Below are positions 44,556 through 57,151 of a DNA stretch of 64,000 nucleotides, one piece after another. The DNA comes from Nymphalis io (taxonomy: Eukaryota > Arthropoda > Insecta > Lepidoptera > Nymphalidae), in contig NC_065905.1 in assembly GCF_905147045.1 (NCBI RefSeq), positions 3,658,001 through 3,722,000 of the forward strand, given 5' to 3'. The notes under the pieces were generated by a model. That model made no database searches and had not been told where the DNA came from. It saw only the letters and a list, made by a program, of their open reading frames with translations. How positions within the stretch are numbered: the stretch's first letter is position 1; each line of letters begins with the position of its first letter. Position numbers and translations under genes: made by a program.

Positions 44556-45145
44556 ATTAATCACGTTAATACGCGAATGTATGTATAATATATTTATTAC
44601 TATAAATTTTATATAAACAATATTATTTAGTTTACATAATCTATTGTAATATTAAATTAAATTGTTAACAATTACGAATAATTTATATTACGCGAAAATC
44701 TAATCAAATATTGGTTATTCAAAATTAGAATTAAGTAATTGAATAGCCAAGCTTATTAAAACTTGGAAACTAGTTGCAACCTGAGTAGTTCAATTGAATT
44801 TCGGTTTAGTATTTTGTCCGCTAAATAGCTTTTAGTTGGCATTTACTGCTTTAGTATATTAATTGTCTCGTTATATAACTGTCTCATTGGTAGGTAGTAG
44901 TAACTTGTTTAGTAACATGTTGAATTTTGGAAACACATCATGTTGCAGTGTGTGGTTATGTGTATTAGTGTACTACAAAAGGACGACGATACTATGTTCG
45001 GTGGGCTGTTTCCGTTAGAATACACAATTCCATCGATTTTACTATAGAATTCGAAAGCGCTGGCCTCTAGTGTTATCGGCAGTTGACATGTTAAGAACTC
45101 CCGATATCGACGTATCGCGTTCAAATTCCAGATTCAGATTCTTAG
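44556..45145. other. No gene recognised
   Basis: AT-rich; the minus frame 44909-45124 (71 codons) has no recognisable motif. Confidence 0.45.
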
Positions 45146-45413
45146 TTTTTTTTGGATGAAATAGGTAGGCAAATAGGCCACCTGATGGTAAGCGGTTACC
45201 ACCGTATATAAACATTAGCGCTGTAAAAAATATTAACCGTTTACCATTTATCCACCAGCCGTAAGGACTAAGATGTTATGTCTCTTATGCCTGTAGTTGC
45301 ACTGGCTTGCTCATCAAACTGGATCATTACAATACTTAGAATTTCTGGTTGGAGAGTATCTGATAAGTGAGCTACCCACACGGGCTTGCACAAAGCCCTA
45401 CCACCAAGTATTA
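45146..45413 (-). mobile_element. Family A SINE, old but nearly complete
   Basis: T-run, GGCCACCTGATGGTAAGCGG, GACTAAGATGTTATGTC, then GGGCTTGCACAAAGCCCTAC. Confidence 0.82.
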
Positions 45414-45476
45414 CAGTAATTTTTTTAAAGGCACATATAGCAACAAGTCGAAGGTAGTTAGCTGTGTTTTAAGCCC

Positions 45477-45640
45477 CCGCACTGCGTGGAAAGCACGTAA
45501 ATGTCGCTCATACATCTAATCCGTAATCCGCTTCTTACTCATATCATATATGACAGGTTGCGTTGAATTTTCCTCCTCGGTTCTTGCGATCTTCGGTTAA
45601 GATTCGCATATTTAACTACTCGGCCATGTTGCCTCCCATG
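45477..45640 (-). mobile_element. Family B and Metulj-like scraps
   Basis: CACTGCGTGGAAAGCACGTA is a family B body scrap (plus sense). CGATCTTCGGTTAAGATTCG then ACTACTCGGCCATGTT is an inverted Metulj-like head. Confidence 0.45.
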
Positions 45641-46865
45641 TACCAGTCAAGATATAGGTAAATCAATAATTCAGTCGTTCATACACACAGTTTGACGTTT
45701 TCAAAAGGAGTCATAAAAGCGTTCCCGTGTTTTAATAAAAACCAAAAGCAAATAAACAATTCATCCACAGTAAATTTTTCATCAAAACTCGTTGCAAAAT
45801 TTTACAGTTTTTATCAGTTGAAGGAAGTTGACTGTGAAATGTTGGTAGCCTTTGATACAGATTCTGACTGATTCTTTATAATAAACGATGACCAGCCTTA
45901 GTGTAAAGCAGAATACTATATCGTATTTTAAAAGTCTTTATATAATGAGAGAAATTTTAAATGAATGCAGCAAAAATGATTTTATTATTGAACATTTGAT
46001 TATTTTGAACTTTAAAAGTAACCCTCGTAGATTTAATTAAGAGAGTATATTGTAATTAGTATCCACTTGCGTCTTTACACAAGGGTAAGAGGTGAGGCAG
46101 GAAATATTGGAGTGACGTTATGATAATCGTTTGAGAGACCCACACAAGACCAGCATCGAAAAAAGCAAAAAATATTTTTCCCTTTCTTCTCTTGAAGAGA
46201 AGAAAGAGAAGTACCTTTGCCTCCAGGTCAATACATTTTAATATACTCACATTAAAAGTAGGATTTTATCAAATTTTTTTTCTTGGCATGTTTTCGTGAC
46301 ATGATTATTTGCAAAATGTTTTAAGATATCCAAGACAGTGGCTAGGAAAGAAGCGAGACGGAACATTGTTCTGTCTTGGAAGGAAAACAAAAAATATAAC
46401 ATGTGCTAGTTTAAGTTGTGGCACTCCAACATACATACAAATGTTGGTCGTTTCTTTAAGATCCCAGTAGGAAGTTATTTTAATGGGCATGATTTTACAA
46501 TGTCCAAATATTAACATATCTCGTTTTAAGATCTCTAAACTCAAATGCGAATTTGGTTAAAAGTTGTCATTAGAACTGGATAAATGGATAATATACTGGT
46601 CCCTCTGTGCGGGAACTTTCAGATATTAAGCTGAAAAGAACAGATACGGTGTCTTTAGAACTGGATGCCCGTATGTACGTTTGTTGCTAATTTTATTCTC
46701 GCATATCTTGAGAAATAATGACGATATCGATTATATGATATATTAATCGTGTATTAAGCTCTTATTGGAAGAGTAGTATATTGAGGTAAATAACAAATCC
46801 GAAAATAATTCCAAATCTTGTAGTTGATTTCATAGAATGCACATCATATCTTTAAAACTAATGTG
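45641..46865. other. No gene; 25-bp palindrome at 46182-46206
   Basis: CTTTCTTCTCTT and its reverse complement are separated by one base. No repeat family or gene recognised in the interval. Confidence 0.5.
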
Positions 46866-46985
46866 ATGTCTCCTGTACCACTTAGCTCACTCATTTTTCA
46901 AAACTGGAACACAGCAATATACTATGTAATGAATATTGGCTTAGGCCTCCTCTCCCTTTTTGAGGAAAAAGTTTTTGGAGCTAAA
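46866..46985 (-). mobile_element. Family A scrap followed by Metulj-like scrap
   Basis: TTAGCTCACTCATTTTTCAA then AACTGGAACACAGCAATA (family A), then GGCCTCCTCTCCCTTTTTGA (Metulj-like). Confidence 0.5.
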
Positions 46986-46989
46986 TATT

Positions 46990-48059
46990 AGTTATACATT
47001 TTTTGCTACTATTGTGATTAATTGTAATTTATTTTTAAATGAGCTTGAATATATTTTATAGGTATCATTCGGAGATTTTATTTTCATGAATCCATATATT
47101 AATAAATGATTATATCATTCAAAATTTACGCTAATTATATCACTGGAAGGTCTTCTCCAACTGGATAGGTTTATGTACTTAATTATTTATTCTAAAGGCA
47201 AAATGTAATTATTTTATAGTGTTTTTTGGTTGGAAGTGTATTTAAAGACACATTAATTAATTATAACTTCGATTCCATGGTTAATGGCGCAGTGACTGTG
47301 TATTGAATGGTTTATGCTTAATACAATTAATTGTAGTCGACTCCATCGTATATCATTATATATATATATATATATATATATCTCTTTTTATATTCAGATA
47401 TGTATTAATATTCTTTGTGTATTTTATTAAAACAAAGTCATTTAATTATTATGCATCAATAAATCACGCTTAAGTTTCAAGTAAAACACAAGATTCGTCG
47501 TTCCGTTGTTTATTTTGCCGCAGGATTTAAATTTCCATTTGGTTGAACTTCGAAGTGAAGGAACTAAATAAATTATTTAAAGCGAAATACTAAAAGATGA
47601 ATATTTCAATATTTTTTTAACTACTTTGTTTGTATTAATGATATAATTTTTTCTTCCTGACTTCTTTCATACCCCCTTTTTCCGCTGGAAAAAACGCATT
47701 TACCCAAATGTAGTGGGGGGGGGGAGGAAACGTATCCACTATGTGGTGCTCGCCGGCATTGAGTGCGCCGGAATGTTTTTCTTCATAATAATTATGACCA
47801 ATAGATCTTACCTATTGCACCTAAGTACATGATCGAGTTATTTGATCTAAAGATTCTTGATGGAGGAACTCTCAAACTCCTGATTATCAAAATACCGTAC
47901 ATTTTTTTATAAAACAAAAACAGTTTAAATATCTGTAGATATCTCAAAATAATATACCAATTTTATATATAATTTTTATATTTACCAACATTATAAATTA
48001 AATAATTAAAATAAAATAATAAAAATAAACCAGTATCAATTTCAGTTAGTTTTCTAACT
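46990..48059. other. No gene; TA microsatellite and G-run
   Basis: (TA)n at 47355-47381 and ten G at about 47715-47724. Otherwise AT-rich. Confidence 0.6.
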
Positions 48060-48290
48060 TTACTAATCGCGTATGCTGCAAAGACAGCTCCGCTGCAGTT
48101 TCCTGTTATCGACGATAAATGAGAATTCCACCGATTGTGTATCAGTGATATTGCATTGTATCGCAAACAATACAATATCACAAATACCTTTAACATAGAA
48201 AGGAAGGTCATTAATGATATACAAAACATAGAAAAGGAACAAAAATTGGTCCACACATATTGGCACAATGCTGTCATCAAGCAACTTTAT
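48060..48290 (-). pseudogene. CR1/Jockey-type LINE RT fragment
   Basis: The minus strand reads VPICVDQFLFLFYVLYIIND then LPFYVKGICDIVLFA, and in another frame SFIVDNRKLQRS. This corresponds to the RT segment that in intact elements runs from the VPQGSVLGP loop through INDLP to the FADD box. The catalytic FADD has become FAIQ and the loop is shortened, so the fragment is inactive. About 75 codons survive; no flanking duplication identified. Confidence 0.65.
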
Positions 48291-48792
48291 AAAAATAAAA
48301 AATAAAATATTTTGGCGTCTAATAAATAATTGGTAAGAAACTTGTCAACATACTCGATTTCATAAAATGTAACTTTCTTTAATAACAAAAACAGTAAAAA
48401 AGATTTTAAAACGTTCTTATATTGAAAGGAATTCGTATCAAACAAGTTCCAAGCTCTTAAGAAACTTATTATATCAGGATTACATTATTAATCTCAGAAA
48501 GCTAATCCACTTTATAAGAAGATATTCTTAGAAAAATTAGATCGATTTTTTTTAGTAATATTGATGTCTAAAAATTTCAAATCAAAGACTGGCTGAGTGA
48601 AACTGCAGATAAATTCGATATAGTACAGTAACCCAGTGGTCGAAAAACTATAATAGTTATTGACAAAAATATATATTATGATTTCGATTTTTTTTTATTT
48701 ATAACTGACAAACAATAAAAGTAAAAAAGAGAATTGCTTGACAAATAGAGAAGTAAGAGGTACTGAACTGTTTTATCTTTGCCTAATTTATG
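48291..48792. other. No gene recognised
   Basis: AT-rich filler. Confidence 0.5.
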
Positions 48793-49133
48793 TATAGAAA
48801 TAGATTACAGTAACAGCCTGTTAATGTCCCACTGCTGGGCTAAAGCCTCCTCTCCCTTTTGAGGAGAAGGTTTTGGAGCTTATTCCACCACGCTGCTCCA
48901 ATGCGGGTTGGTAGAATACACATGTGGCAGAATTTCAATGAAATTAGACACATGCAGGTTTCCTCACGATGTTTTCCTTCACCGTTAAGCGCGAGATGAA
49001 TTATAATCACAAATTAAGCACATGAAAATTCAGTGGTGCTTGCCCGGGTTTGAACCCACGATCATCGGTTAAGATTCACGCGTTCTAACTACGCGTTCTA
49101 CTGGGCCATCTTGGCTTTTATAGAAATAGATTA
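48793..49133 (-). mobile_element. Metulj-like SINE with 15-bp duplication
   Basis: The copy at 48808-49118 is flanked by exact TATAGAAATAGATTA (48793-48807 and 49119-49133). The tRNA-like head contains a small tandem duplication (ACGCGTTCTA repeated at about 49079-49100). Confidence 0.95.
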
Positions 49134-50352
49134 TATAATAATAATAATTTATTTAATTAAAACTAAGTGTAGTAAGACTATGAATAAAATACATAAGAAT
49201 AGAGTTCCAAAGCACCTCTATTTTTGCAATACAGAGACTCTCTTCTCAAAAATAAGAAATCGCAGTTTTAGTAGGTTTCAAAAACAGAACGTTACGTAAT
49301 ATACGATAAAGACATACAGTAGGAATATTCTGTAAGAACACACTTGAAGCTCACTGCAGAAAACGGTCGTGTATGTTAGAATGTAATAAGCGACATCAAC
49401 CAGAATAATTATAACTTTTCAAAAATACACGCACTAAAATAGTATATAAGATTTCTCACGTTTCACAGTTATGAAGTGTGTTCTAGCAGAATAGCACTAC
49501 AGGTCTTGGTGTGTGTTTGTGTATAAAAATTTATGTATGTGTACCTAGACTGATTCTCATTATTGTCATTAATTAATCTGATTTCAATCACTTCTGAGTA
49601 TCGACTTTTAATAGCTTATAACTTTATTTGAATTGATTATATGAGCATAATTGTCATCAACGTTCGGCTTTGATGACTATTTCGTTGAACCTTCTCTTTA
49701 TTGGAAGTTTGAACTGTTTTAGTCATGATTGTCAGTTTGTCGTATAGTTAATAATACGCTTGTTAGTGCTTCGTAATAGCACTTATAATTCGCGCGTTTT
49801 TAACTTTAACGCGGACTATGTGGTCGAATAAAGTGAAATTTGACTTCCAAGATACAGGTTATCCTAGATGGAAGTCAAGAGAATTATTTTAGAGTATCAA
49901 CTATAAATAGCCTACCACATGTCATGTACCTAGTTTTTATAGTATAATTGTGTTTTTATTTTTACTTTGTTGTTATTGTTTCTTTTTTTAAGTTAGTAAT
50001 ATAAAAACTGAATTTTTATGTGTCTATGTTTTTATCAATTAATTATTATTATTTAACGTTCTTTAATATCAGGCGAGCTAACTCAATAGTTTTTATTGTA
50101 ATAAAAAAAAAACATTTATATATATCAAAAAATCTGAATGTACACTTCAACCATACTCTTAAAAATAACGTTTAAATATTTCTATAACCAAGTCAGTTAT
50201 TATTAGAGTCGGTTTTCGTAACTAAACAGATTTGACATTTCTATAATAAGCCGCAAATATTAATTAAATAATTAACGTTGTCAAATCTATTCTAATCTCA
50301 TGTTAAATTAAATATTAATCAAAAACCGTATTACTCGATAAATGAGAGAAAA
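49134..50352. other. No gene recognised
   Basis: AT-rich to moderately balanced sequence, no repeat or frame supported. Confidence 0.5.
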
Positions 50353-50605
50353 GCGTGGAGTTAGTATTCGTAGATGTTAATAGGGAACAAATTATATTGT
50401 AATTGTATTAAAATACACGTTTGTCAATTAGTAATTTAATCAATGGAATAGAGTTTCTACTAAGTTTCTTGCGAATACTTCGCGGAATTTTCATTCCGAA
50501 TCAGTTCCTTTCTTATTACTTAAATTTTATTGGATCTTATAGAATGACTATTCAAAAGTACATATAAGAGCCGTCTTTAATAAAGTCCACTTTGATTTTT
50601 TAAAT
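50353..50605 (+). mobile_element. LINE 3' UTR fragment (family F)
   Basis: AAAAGCGTGGAGTTAGTATT, ACTAAGTTTCTTGCGAATAC and TAATAAAGTCCACTTTGATT; same order as 24917-25105. Confidence 0.55.
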
Positions 50606-50860
50606 CGTAGCCGTCTTTTGAAATGGTTGTTTATTATTGAAAAGAGATCGAAAGCTTCAAAAAATCATAACCCGTAACGTAAACTTTGAAAAAAAATGAA
50701 ACTGCAATGAAATATCTATGTTTAAAATTTATATTAAAACTTTTTAATTTGACGTTTAGCGTCACGTGATATTTCCAAGCTTTTGACTCGCAACAAAGAA
50801 AGAAGATAGTGTGTATTTGAGAGAGAAAGGGAAGGCAAATAAGAAGTACACGAGTAGATG

Positions 50861-51094
50861 CAAGGCAGCAGTACTTGCTATTGTTGTGTTCCAGTAAGTG
50901 AGCCAATGTATGAGCGAGCCAGTGTAATTACTGGCACAAGGGACATAAATTCTTAGTTCCCAAGATTGGTGACCCATTGGTGATTTAAGCGATGGTTAAC
51001 ATTTCTTACAATGCCAATGTCTATGGGCGTTGGTGACCAATTACCATCAGGTGGCCCATATGCTCGTCCGCCTTCCTATTCTGTATAAAAAAAA
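50861..51094 (+). mobile_element. Family A SINE, 5'-truncated
   Basis: Intact from GGCAGCAGTACTTGCTATTG to CCGCCTTCCTATTCTGTATA plus A-tail, with a small internal duplication around GAGCCAATGTATGAGCGAGC. Confidence 0.85.
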
Positions 51095-51261
51095 GGCGGT
51101 CATAAAATAGATGGACAGGGCAAAAAGTTTTACATGTACGCGCGAAGCACACCTCACATATAAAGTATTCATTTAGATATAATTACAGTTTCGCTATAAT
51201 TTTGATTAGAACTCTCTTGGATCGCCAAATCCTGCTCCGACTACATTGAAATTTACTTTGT

Positions 51262-51476
51262 GGTTGGCTTTGGGTTCCACCCACTCATCACATATTCTAC
51301 AGCCAAACAGTAATACTTAGTATTGTTCCGGTTTGAAAGTCAAGCGCCAGTGTTATTACAGGCACGAGGGACATAATATGTTCGTTCGCTTTGACGATGT
51401 GAGGAATGGATGGCAATCTAATTGTAAATATAATCAGATTGCTGATTTGCCCGTCCGCCTAACTATTTTATAAAAA
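51262..51476 (+). mobile_element. Family A SINE, old
   Basis: CCACCCACTCATCACATATT, ACAGGCACGAGGGACATAAT and GCCCGTCCGCCTAACTATTT; 3' middle strongly altered. Confidence 0.7.
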
Positions 51477-51603
51477 ATTTAGTCAATATTTTTAAATATA
51501 TTACAAAAAATATACTACAAATTAAATACCTTATTTTAAATATATTTTTGTTAATTGTTATCGTTATTTCAAAGTTTCAAAACAGAGAAAAGTAATATCA
51601 TTT

Positions 51604-51850
51604 ATATGACCCACTACTGGGAGAAGACCTTCTTAAAAAGAACGTTCGAAGCATATTCCTTCACGCTGTCTATATCCAATACGGGATTCGTATTTTCACT
51701 TAATACGAATACATGCAGGTATCCTCACGATATGTTCCTTTACCACCAAACATGACGTAAACTGAAACCTCAGTGCAGCTTACCATGGATTAAACTTGTA
51801 CTTTATTTAAGATTTTCGTTTTGTAACCATTGAGCAATATAGCCAAGATT
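51604..51850 (-). mobile_element. Metulj-like SINE, heavily decayed
   Basis: The order of landmarks is kept: CCCACTACTGGGAGAAGACC, ACATGCAGGTATCCTCACGA, ATGACGTAAACTG. The B-box is no longer recognisable. Confidence 0.5.
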
Positions 51851-52329
51851 AATTAAATGTAAATATTGTAAATAGTAACCGCACATTAGATAGAGAGGAG
51901 CACCTATGTATAATAATAAACCTTCAAAGTGAACCTTTACGCAAAACCTTTACGCTTAGATAAAGACCAGCAAACAAAGACATGGCAGATTGATAGATTA
52001 TAACTATTAAGATTTAAAGTATTTGTCCCAAAATTGAGAGCAAAAAAATAGGGAGATAAATTAACAGCTTACTAAATTAGGGCATTCCACTTAAAATAAT
52101 TGCAATGAACTAAATGAGTCGCAAGTTTGTATAACTTTATTATTATTAAATATTCCGGCCTAACATCGACATTACATAACCAGATGTACTACATGGTGAA
52201 GATAACCATCTTTCCTTAATAAATACTGCAAGCAAAACCAAATAGTTATCGATAATATTGACTTAAATGTTATTAAATAAAACTTCGTCTGGTATAAAGC
52301 AATAAGCCCAACTTTATTGGGAACGTTCA
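51851..52329. other. No gene recognised
   Basis: AT-rich filler. Confidence 0.5.
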
Positions 52330-52497
52330 GACCTATGCGTCACTTGGTAGCACAAGGGTTATATTATCTTAGTTCCCAAGGTTTGTGGTGCATTGACGAT
52401 GTAAAGAATGGTTAATATTTCTTTCATCGCCAATATTAATGGACGGTTATGATCACTTAACATCAGGTGGCCCACTTGCATATCTGCCTTTTTTTTC
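52330..52497 (+). mobile_element. Family A SINE 3' half
   Basis: ATCTTAGTTCCCAAGGTTTG and CACTTAACATCAGGTGGCCC, then a T-run. Confidence 0.7.
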
Positions 52498-52537
52498 GCT
52501 GGGAAAATGCCTTACTCGTTTCTCGCACTTGAATTGG

Positions 52538-52760
52538 TTGTATGTGTGACTCGCTGGTGTACAACACGCCTAATGTGCCCCGAACATCGGAACACTCACT
52601 AAAAATCCAGCGGTACCCTGTCCGTCTTTACGAGGAGTACCTCGGGATCGCTAGCGCATGCTACCATGACGCTCTGACGGTCGGCTCGTGTATACGGGCT
52701 TATTTCCTTAGAAGGGTTCCCAGGGTATTGAGAACCCCTCTAGTAAGTAAGTTGTAAGTC
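52538..52760 (+). repeat. GC-rich interspersed repeat (family G), partial
   Basis: GTGCCCCGAACATCGGAACA, AAAATCCAGCGGTACCCTGT and GCATGCTACCATGACGCTCT match 61794-61930 in the opposite orientation. It diverges after GCTCTGACG. Confidence 0.75.
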
Positions 52761-53405
52761 CGCCTACGCTAACATAAAAAACACTAACCTAACTAAACAT
52801 AAGATATTATAAACTATTATTTTATGCGTTTTATTGTAAATTGAATGCTCCCTTCATATTTCGGCAATTTACAATCTATCTAGATTTATTATAAGCCGAC
52901 GATACTTATATTACATTACAGTAACATATTTATATATTAGGTGCTATTTTAACGCTTGCTGAATAAACATATTTATTTTCATTATTAATGCCAACACGAA
53001 TCAGAGCAACATAGCTTAAATACATCCAGATTTATTTTCACAAAAAATATTCCAGTTTGACCTTGTTCGTTATAAATGATTCCGTTATGGTATATGTGCG
53101 TTCTCTTTCATAAAATGACTGTTCCATACATGCGAAATGTAAGTGGTACTCCCGGGGATAAAGATTAATGGTACAAATACGTTTCCGAAAAAGGATGAAA
53201 GTGAGAAAATGTAAAAACAGCCGTCTCCAATGTCGTGTTATTTTAGTTGTTTGTTTTCGAGTATTGAGCTTCCTTTCATATTTACGCTCCAAACAGTCGA
53301 ATCGGATGTACTCGTACGTTCACATGCTATTTATATTTTCATTAAGTTGATTTATAGCATGAAAAAATAAGCAGTCGTTATTTTATTTAGTTATTTATGT
53401 ACAAT
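52761..53405. other. No gene recognised
   Basis: AT-rich. Overlapping short frames at 53038-53350 on both strands have no recognisable motif. Confidence 0.45.
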
Positions 53406-53514
53406 AAAATACATATATTGATGCGGACTGCCCAAGATCGGGATGGTTGGCGTTCTATGGGGGAGGCTTTCGTCCAGCAGTGGACGGCAAAAGGCTGAAA
53501 AAAAAATACATATA
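53406..53514 (+). mobile_element. RTE LINE extreme 3' end with flanking duplication
   Basis: The element at 53418-53505 encodes only WMRTAQDRDGW then GEAFVQQWTAKG and a stop at 53496-53498, plus an A-run. AAAATACATATA lies on both sides (53406-53417 and 53503-53514). Identical to 36965-37043 through the stop codon. Confidence 0.88.
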
Positions 53515-54607
53515 ATGAGGCAGTATAACTTCTATCGAGATATGTACGAGATATCTCAGTTGAAACCCTAGAATAGTTGAAAATTATTGTTATTTTTAAT
53601 AGTAATTAATTTAAGTCCATTAAACCAATAAGTAACAATTACAAATGCACCTTAATTTGTAATAGCTAGAGTTTAAATGGCAATTATAAGAATATTCGTT
53701 TACACTGAACCCAAAGAGTTCGAAAATTTCAGCTCGATCCGTTGTTTGGTCAGGGTAAAATTCAGTTGCAAAGATATGACTGACATATAATGACAGGTGA
53801 AGTTAAACAACGGTTTTTCATAGACGCGGCCATACCCGCGGAAATAATAAATAAATGATTGGACGTTTTCAGCTCACGTATCTATTTGTCTAATCTCAAG
53901 AACATTGCTATATATACATATGACCGTTATATACATTTGTCTTGGTGTGCTTTAAAATACTGACTCTTTGAAGGAATCGCTTGAATCTAGCTCTTCTGCA
54001 TTAAAATTAATGTTTCTTATTGCGTATCTTCATTAAAAATATTCATGTTTCCGCTCAATTACTTGTATATATATCTTATGTGATGCATGTAAAATTAATC
54101 AAAATAATAAAAACATATTTACAAATTATTGTTGTTAAATTTTCGTTAATAATAATGCCATATTTTATCTTATTGCATTTCTGTGCTATACTGTTTTTAA
54201 ATAATGGTGTTTAAATAAATAAACTTATAGGATAATATTAAATACATTATAATATAGGAAACGTTTTATTACGCCTGTGTGAAAGAACCTTGAGGCGAAA
54301 GAAATTCAGCAATATTTTATTATCTGGGAACAGATTGCGATACTGAGGGTTATATTTATACATACTGAGTTCATTTTGCGAAATTGATAGCTTATTCCGA
54401 TATGTAAATCATTATAGTCAGAAATATATAAAACATAAGTATATTATTTATTGAAGTAGAAAATCTTTGGAAGCAATGAGAGTACAAATCAAACGTGTAA
54501 CGTTTTATTAAGAAACGTTTAAGTAGATTTAGCTTCGCTTCTACACCTCCCGCTCATATATTCAATATAGCAATACTTAGTTACTTGTGTTTTGAGTATG
54601 AGTTTTA
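53515..54607. other. No gene; possible old repeat at 53700-53860
   Basis: AATTTCAGCTCGATCCGTTG then TTTGGTCAGGGTAAAA looks like a common lepidopteran repeat segment, but has no second copy here. The rest is AT-rich. Confidence 0.4.
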
Positions 54608-54893
54608 TTATAGAATAGGAAGGCGGACGAGCATATGGGCCACTCGATGGTAATTGGTCACCAAACGCAATTAGACATTGGCATTATAAGAAATGTCAAC
54701 CTTTTTACATAGCCAATGCGCCAACAACCTTGGGAACTAAGATTTTATGTCCCTTGTGCCTGTAATTACACTAACTCACTCACTCTTCAAACCGGAACAC
54801 AACAATAACTAGTACTGCTGTTTTGCGGTAGAATATCTGATGAGTGGGTGGTACCTACCCAGACGAGCTTACACAAAGCCCTACCACCAGTAA
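54608..54893 (-). mobile_element. Family A SINE, full-length
   Basis: Inverted copy of the same subfamily as 3259 and 22765 (AAGATTTTATGTCCC, AAATGTCAACC) with several private changes and no visible long A-tail. Confidence 0.88.
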
Positions 54894-55411
54894 ATGTTAT
54901 GCTTCTATGTTAAAAAAAGGATTTGGATTTTGATTTTAACAAGAAGAGGGAAAGGGACATAATATATTTAAATAAAAAATGTTTCTGCAATGCAAATTGT
55001 TCCTTGTGTGTGTGTGTGTGTATTCGTTGAGTTTCTGTAGGAGAAATATTATTTTAATTGTATTTAATTTCCGTCTGTGACTTTGTATTTGTTTATAAGA
55101 AGCTCATGACATTTTTTTAAACTCGATTTCGACTGCGCATTGATCGGTTAGCCTGGTTTCATATATGTAGATATGGTTTAATTGCTTATAGTCGAAATAT
55201 AGCATGATAACGGCATCTTAAAATCTATTTGTCAATGTTATTTGTCCCAATTGTGTCTTAAGACGAGAAATGGGACGCTTAATTCAAATACCTAAGGTCT
55301 ATGGGAGAATATTAATCTCGAAATGTCACTATCATAAAAGGAAGTTATCTGTAAACGGTGCTGATGTTCGAATTGAATTTGATTGGGTTTGGCTTGATAT
55401 TCAACTATTGT
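54894..55411. other. No gene; (TG)n microsatellite at 55005-55022
   Basis: AT-rich with a short TG repeat. Confidence 0.6.
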
Positions 55412-55733
55412 TTATAGCAAAGTCAAGATGGCCTAGTGGTTAGAACGCGTGAATCTTAACCGATGATCGTGGGTTCAAACCCGGGCAAGCACCACTGAAT
55501 TTTCATGTGCTTAATTTGTGTTTATAATTCATCTCGTGCTTGACGGTGAAGGAAAACATCGGGAGGAAACCTGCATGTGTCTAATTTCATTGAAATTCTG
55601 TCACATGTGTATTTTACCAACCCGCATTGGAGCAGCGTGGTAGAATAAGCTCCAAACCTTCTCCTCAAAAGGGAGAGGAGGCCTTAGCCCAGCAGTGGGA
55701 CATTAGCAGGCTGTTACTGTTACTGTTATAGCA
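55412..55733 (+). mobile_element. Metulj-like SINE, full-length
   Basis: From AGTCAAGATGGCCTAGTGGT to CTGTTACTGTTACTG, flanked by TTATAGCA (55412-55419 and 55726-55733). It has the TTACTG tail type also seen in the 27960 and 48808 copies. Confidence 0.92.
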
Positions 55734-56527
55734 TGTGTAGAAATTCCATTCCGAAATAGTTTTGCTCATACAAACTCAAATAGTTGATTTTCTGTCACGT
55801 TTAATGTAAATTTTTTTTTTTTTATTGTCCAGAGAGTGGTTCTACCAGTTATCTGTCCGATAGCTGGTTGGAATCACTACGGGTACGCGACCCCCGACTG
55901 CTCTAGCTACTAGTGTCACATTCCTGTATCTTCCGTGATCACAGTATCCTTACCCCTCTCCTTGATACGTTGTTTCCCAAAATTATCCCAGCGTCACGCC
56001 AAAGAAGAAGGAAAACTAATATTAAACCCGGAGCGGTGCCTCCGTTTAGGCGTAAGCCAGTCACCTGCGGCCAAACCAGCACCACACGTATTGACTCGTC
56101 ATTCCTGCGTATCCTGCTGGGGAGGAGGAGAGGGTGGCATGGGTACTGGGCAAGCCCGTGTTGCCATAAAGTCGCCTGGCCTAGGCGTAGCAGCATCCAC
56201 GGAGAGGACACTTCGCTCACCTGTCTTGCAGGTGGAAAACAACACGGAGAGTGGCAGTCACCGGTTATAAGTCAGCACGAATAGGCGTAAGTGCGGACGC
56301 CAGGGGCCACTCTTGACAATAGGAGGATCCATCGTAGATCCATTGATCAGTTACTGCCTGCTTTAAGTCGGGCAGCCCCCGATCAATAAGGTACTGATCC
56401 GCCTCAGCGTTAACTTGTTCCGCCTGGGTGAACGGAACACAAGCCTTACAGCTAGACGTTGACGCTGTGACATTAACCACCTGCTCAAAGAAACAAAAAT
56501 CTCAAAACCCACACCAACGCTGCTTAC

Positions 56528-57151
56528 ATGCGCTTTGCGACATGGAATGTCCGAACGATGAAGACAGGCTTCCCGAACACCTACGGAAGCTCCGATTGCG
56601 CCCAAAAACTGCGCAAAACTTACAGTATCGACGTGGAGCTTAAAAGGCTCAATATCGATATTGTAGCTTTACAAGAGACCAGAACTGAAGACGAAGGGTC
56701 TTTGCGTGAAGCTAACTACACTTTTTACTGGAAGGGCAAGAGTTCCTTGGAAACACGAGAGCACGGTGTAGGTTTCGCGTTTCGAAACCATCTCATCAAC
56801 GCCATAGAAACACCTGTAGGCGTTTCCGAGCGGATTATGGTCTTGCGTCTAAACACAAAAAGCGGCTTTGTCACGCTAATTTCCGCTTACGCACCGACGC
56901 TTAGTTCAAAACCTGAGACCAAGGATCAATTCTACGGCCAGCTCGATGAGACAGTGCGCAGGGTGAATTCAACTGACAGACTGCATATTTTGGGTGACTT
57001 TAATGCCCGCGTCGGTCAAGGCACATCAGCCTGGCCTGAATGCCTCGGTGCACACGGCATATGCAAGCTTAACGACAACGGACAACGACTGTTGGAGTTT
57101 TGCTCAAGGCACCAGCTGTGTGTTACCAACACCTTTTTTAAAGCAAAATGA
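56528..57151 (+). pseudogene. LINE apurinic-like endonuclease domain
   Basis: Starts at ATG 56528 with MRFATWNVRTM, the usual start of this endonuclease class; the Asn of WNVRT is a metal-binding residue. It continues with VALQETR (catalytic Glu), LISAYAPT and ILGDFNARVG (Asp and Asn). About 207 codons, ending at a stop (57149-57151) after FFKAK. The last part of the domain lies in the next frame, so a one-base change near 57143-57150 truncates it. In the living element this enzyme nicks target DNA to prime reverse transcription. Confidence 0.88.

Noticed and set aside
55913..56284. Overlapping plus-strand frames in the LINE leader as possible independent genes.
   Set aside because: They lie inside the mapped LINE boundaries; at best they are part of the element.
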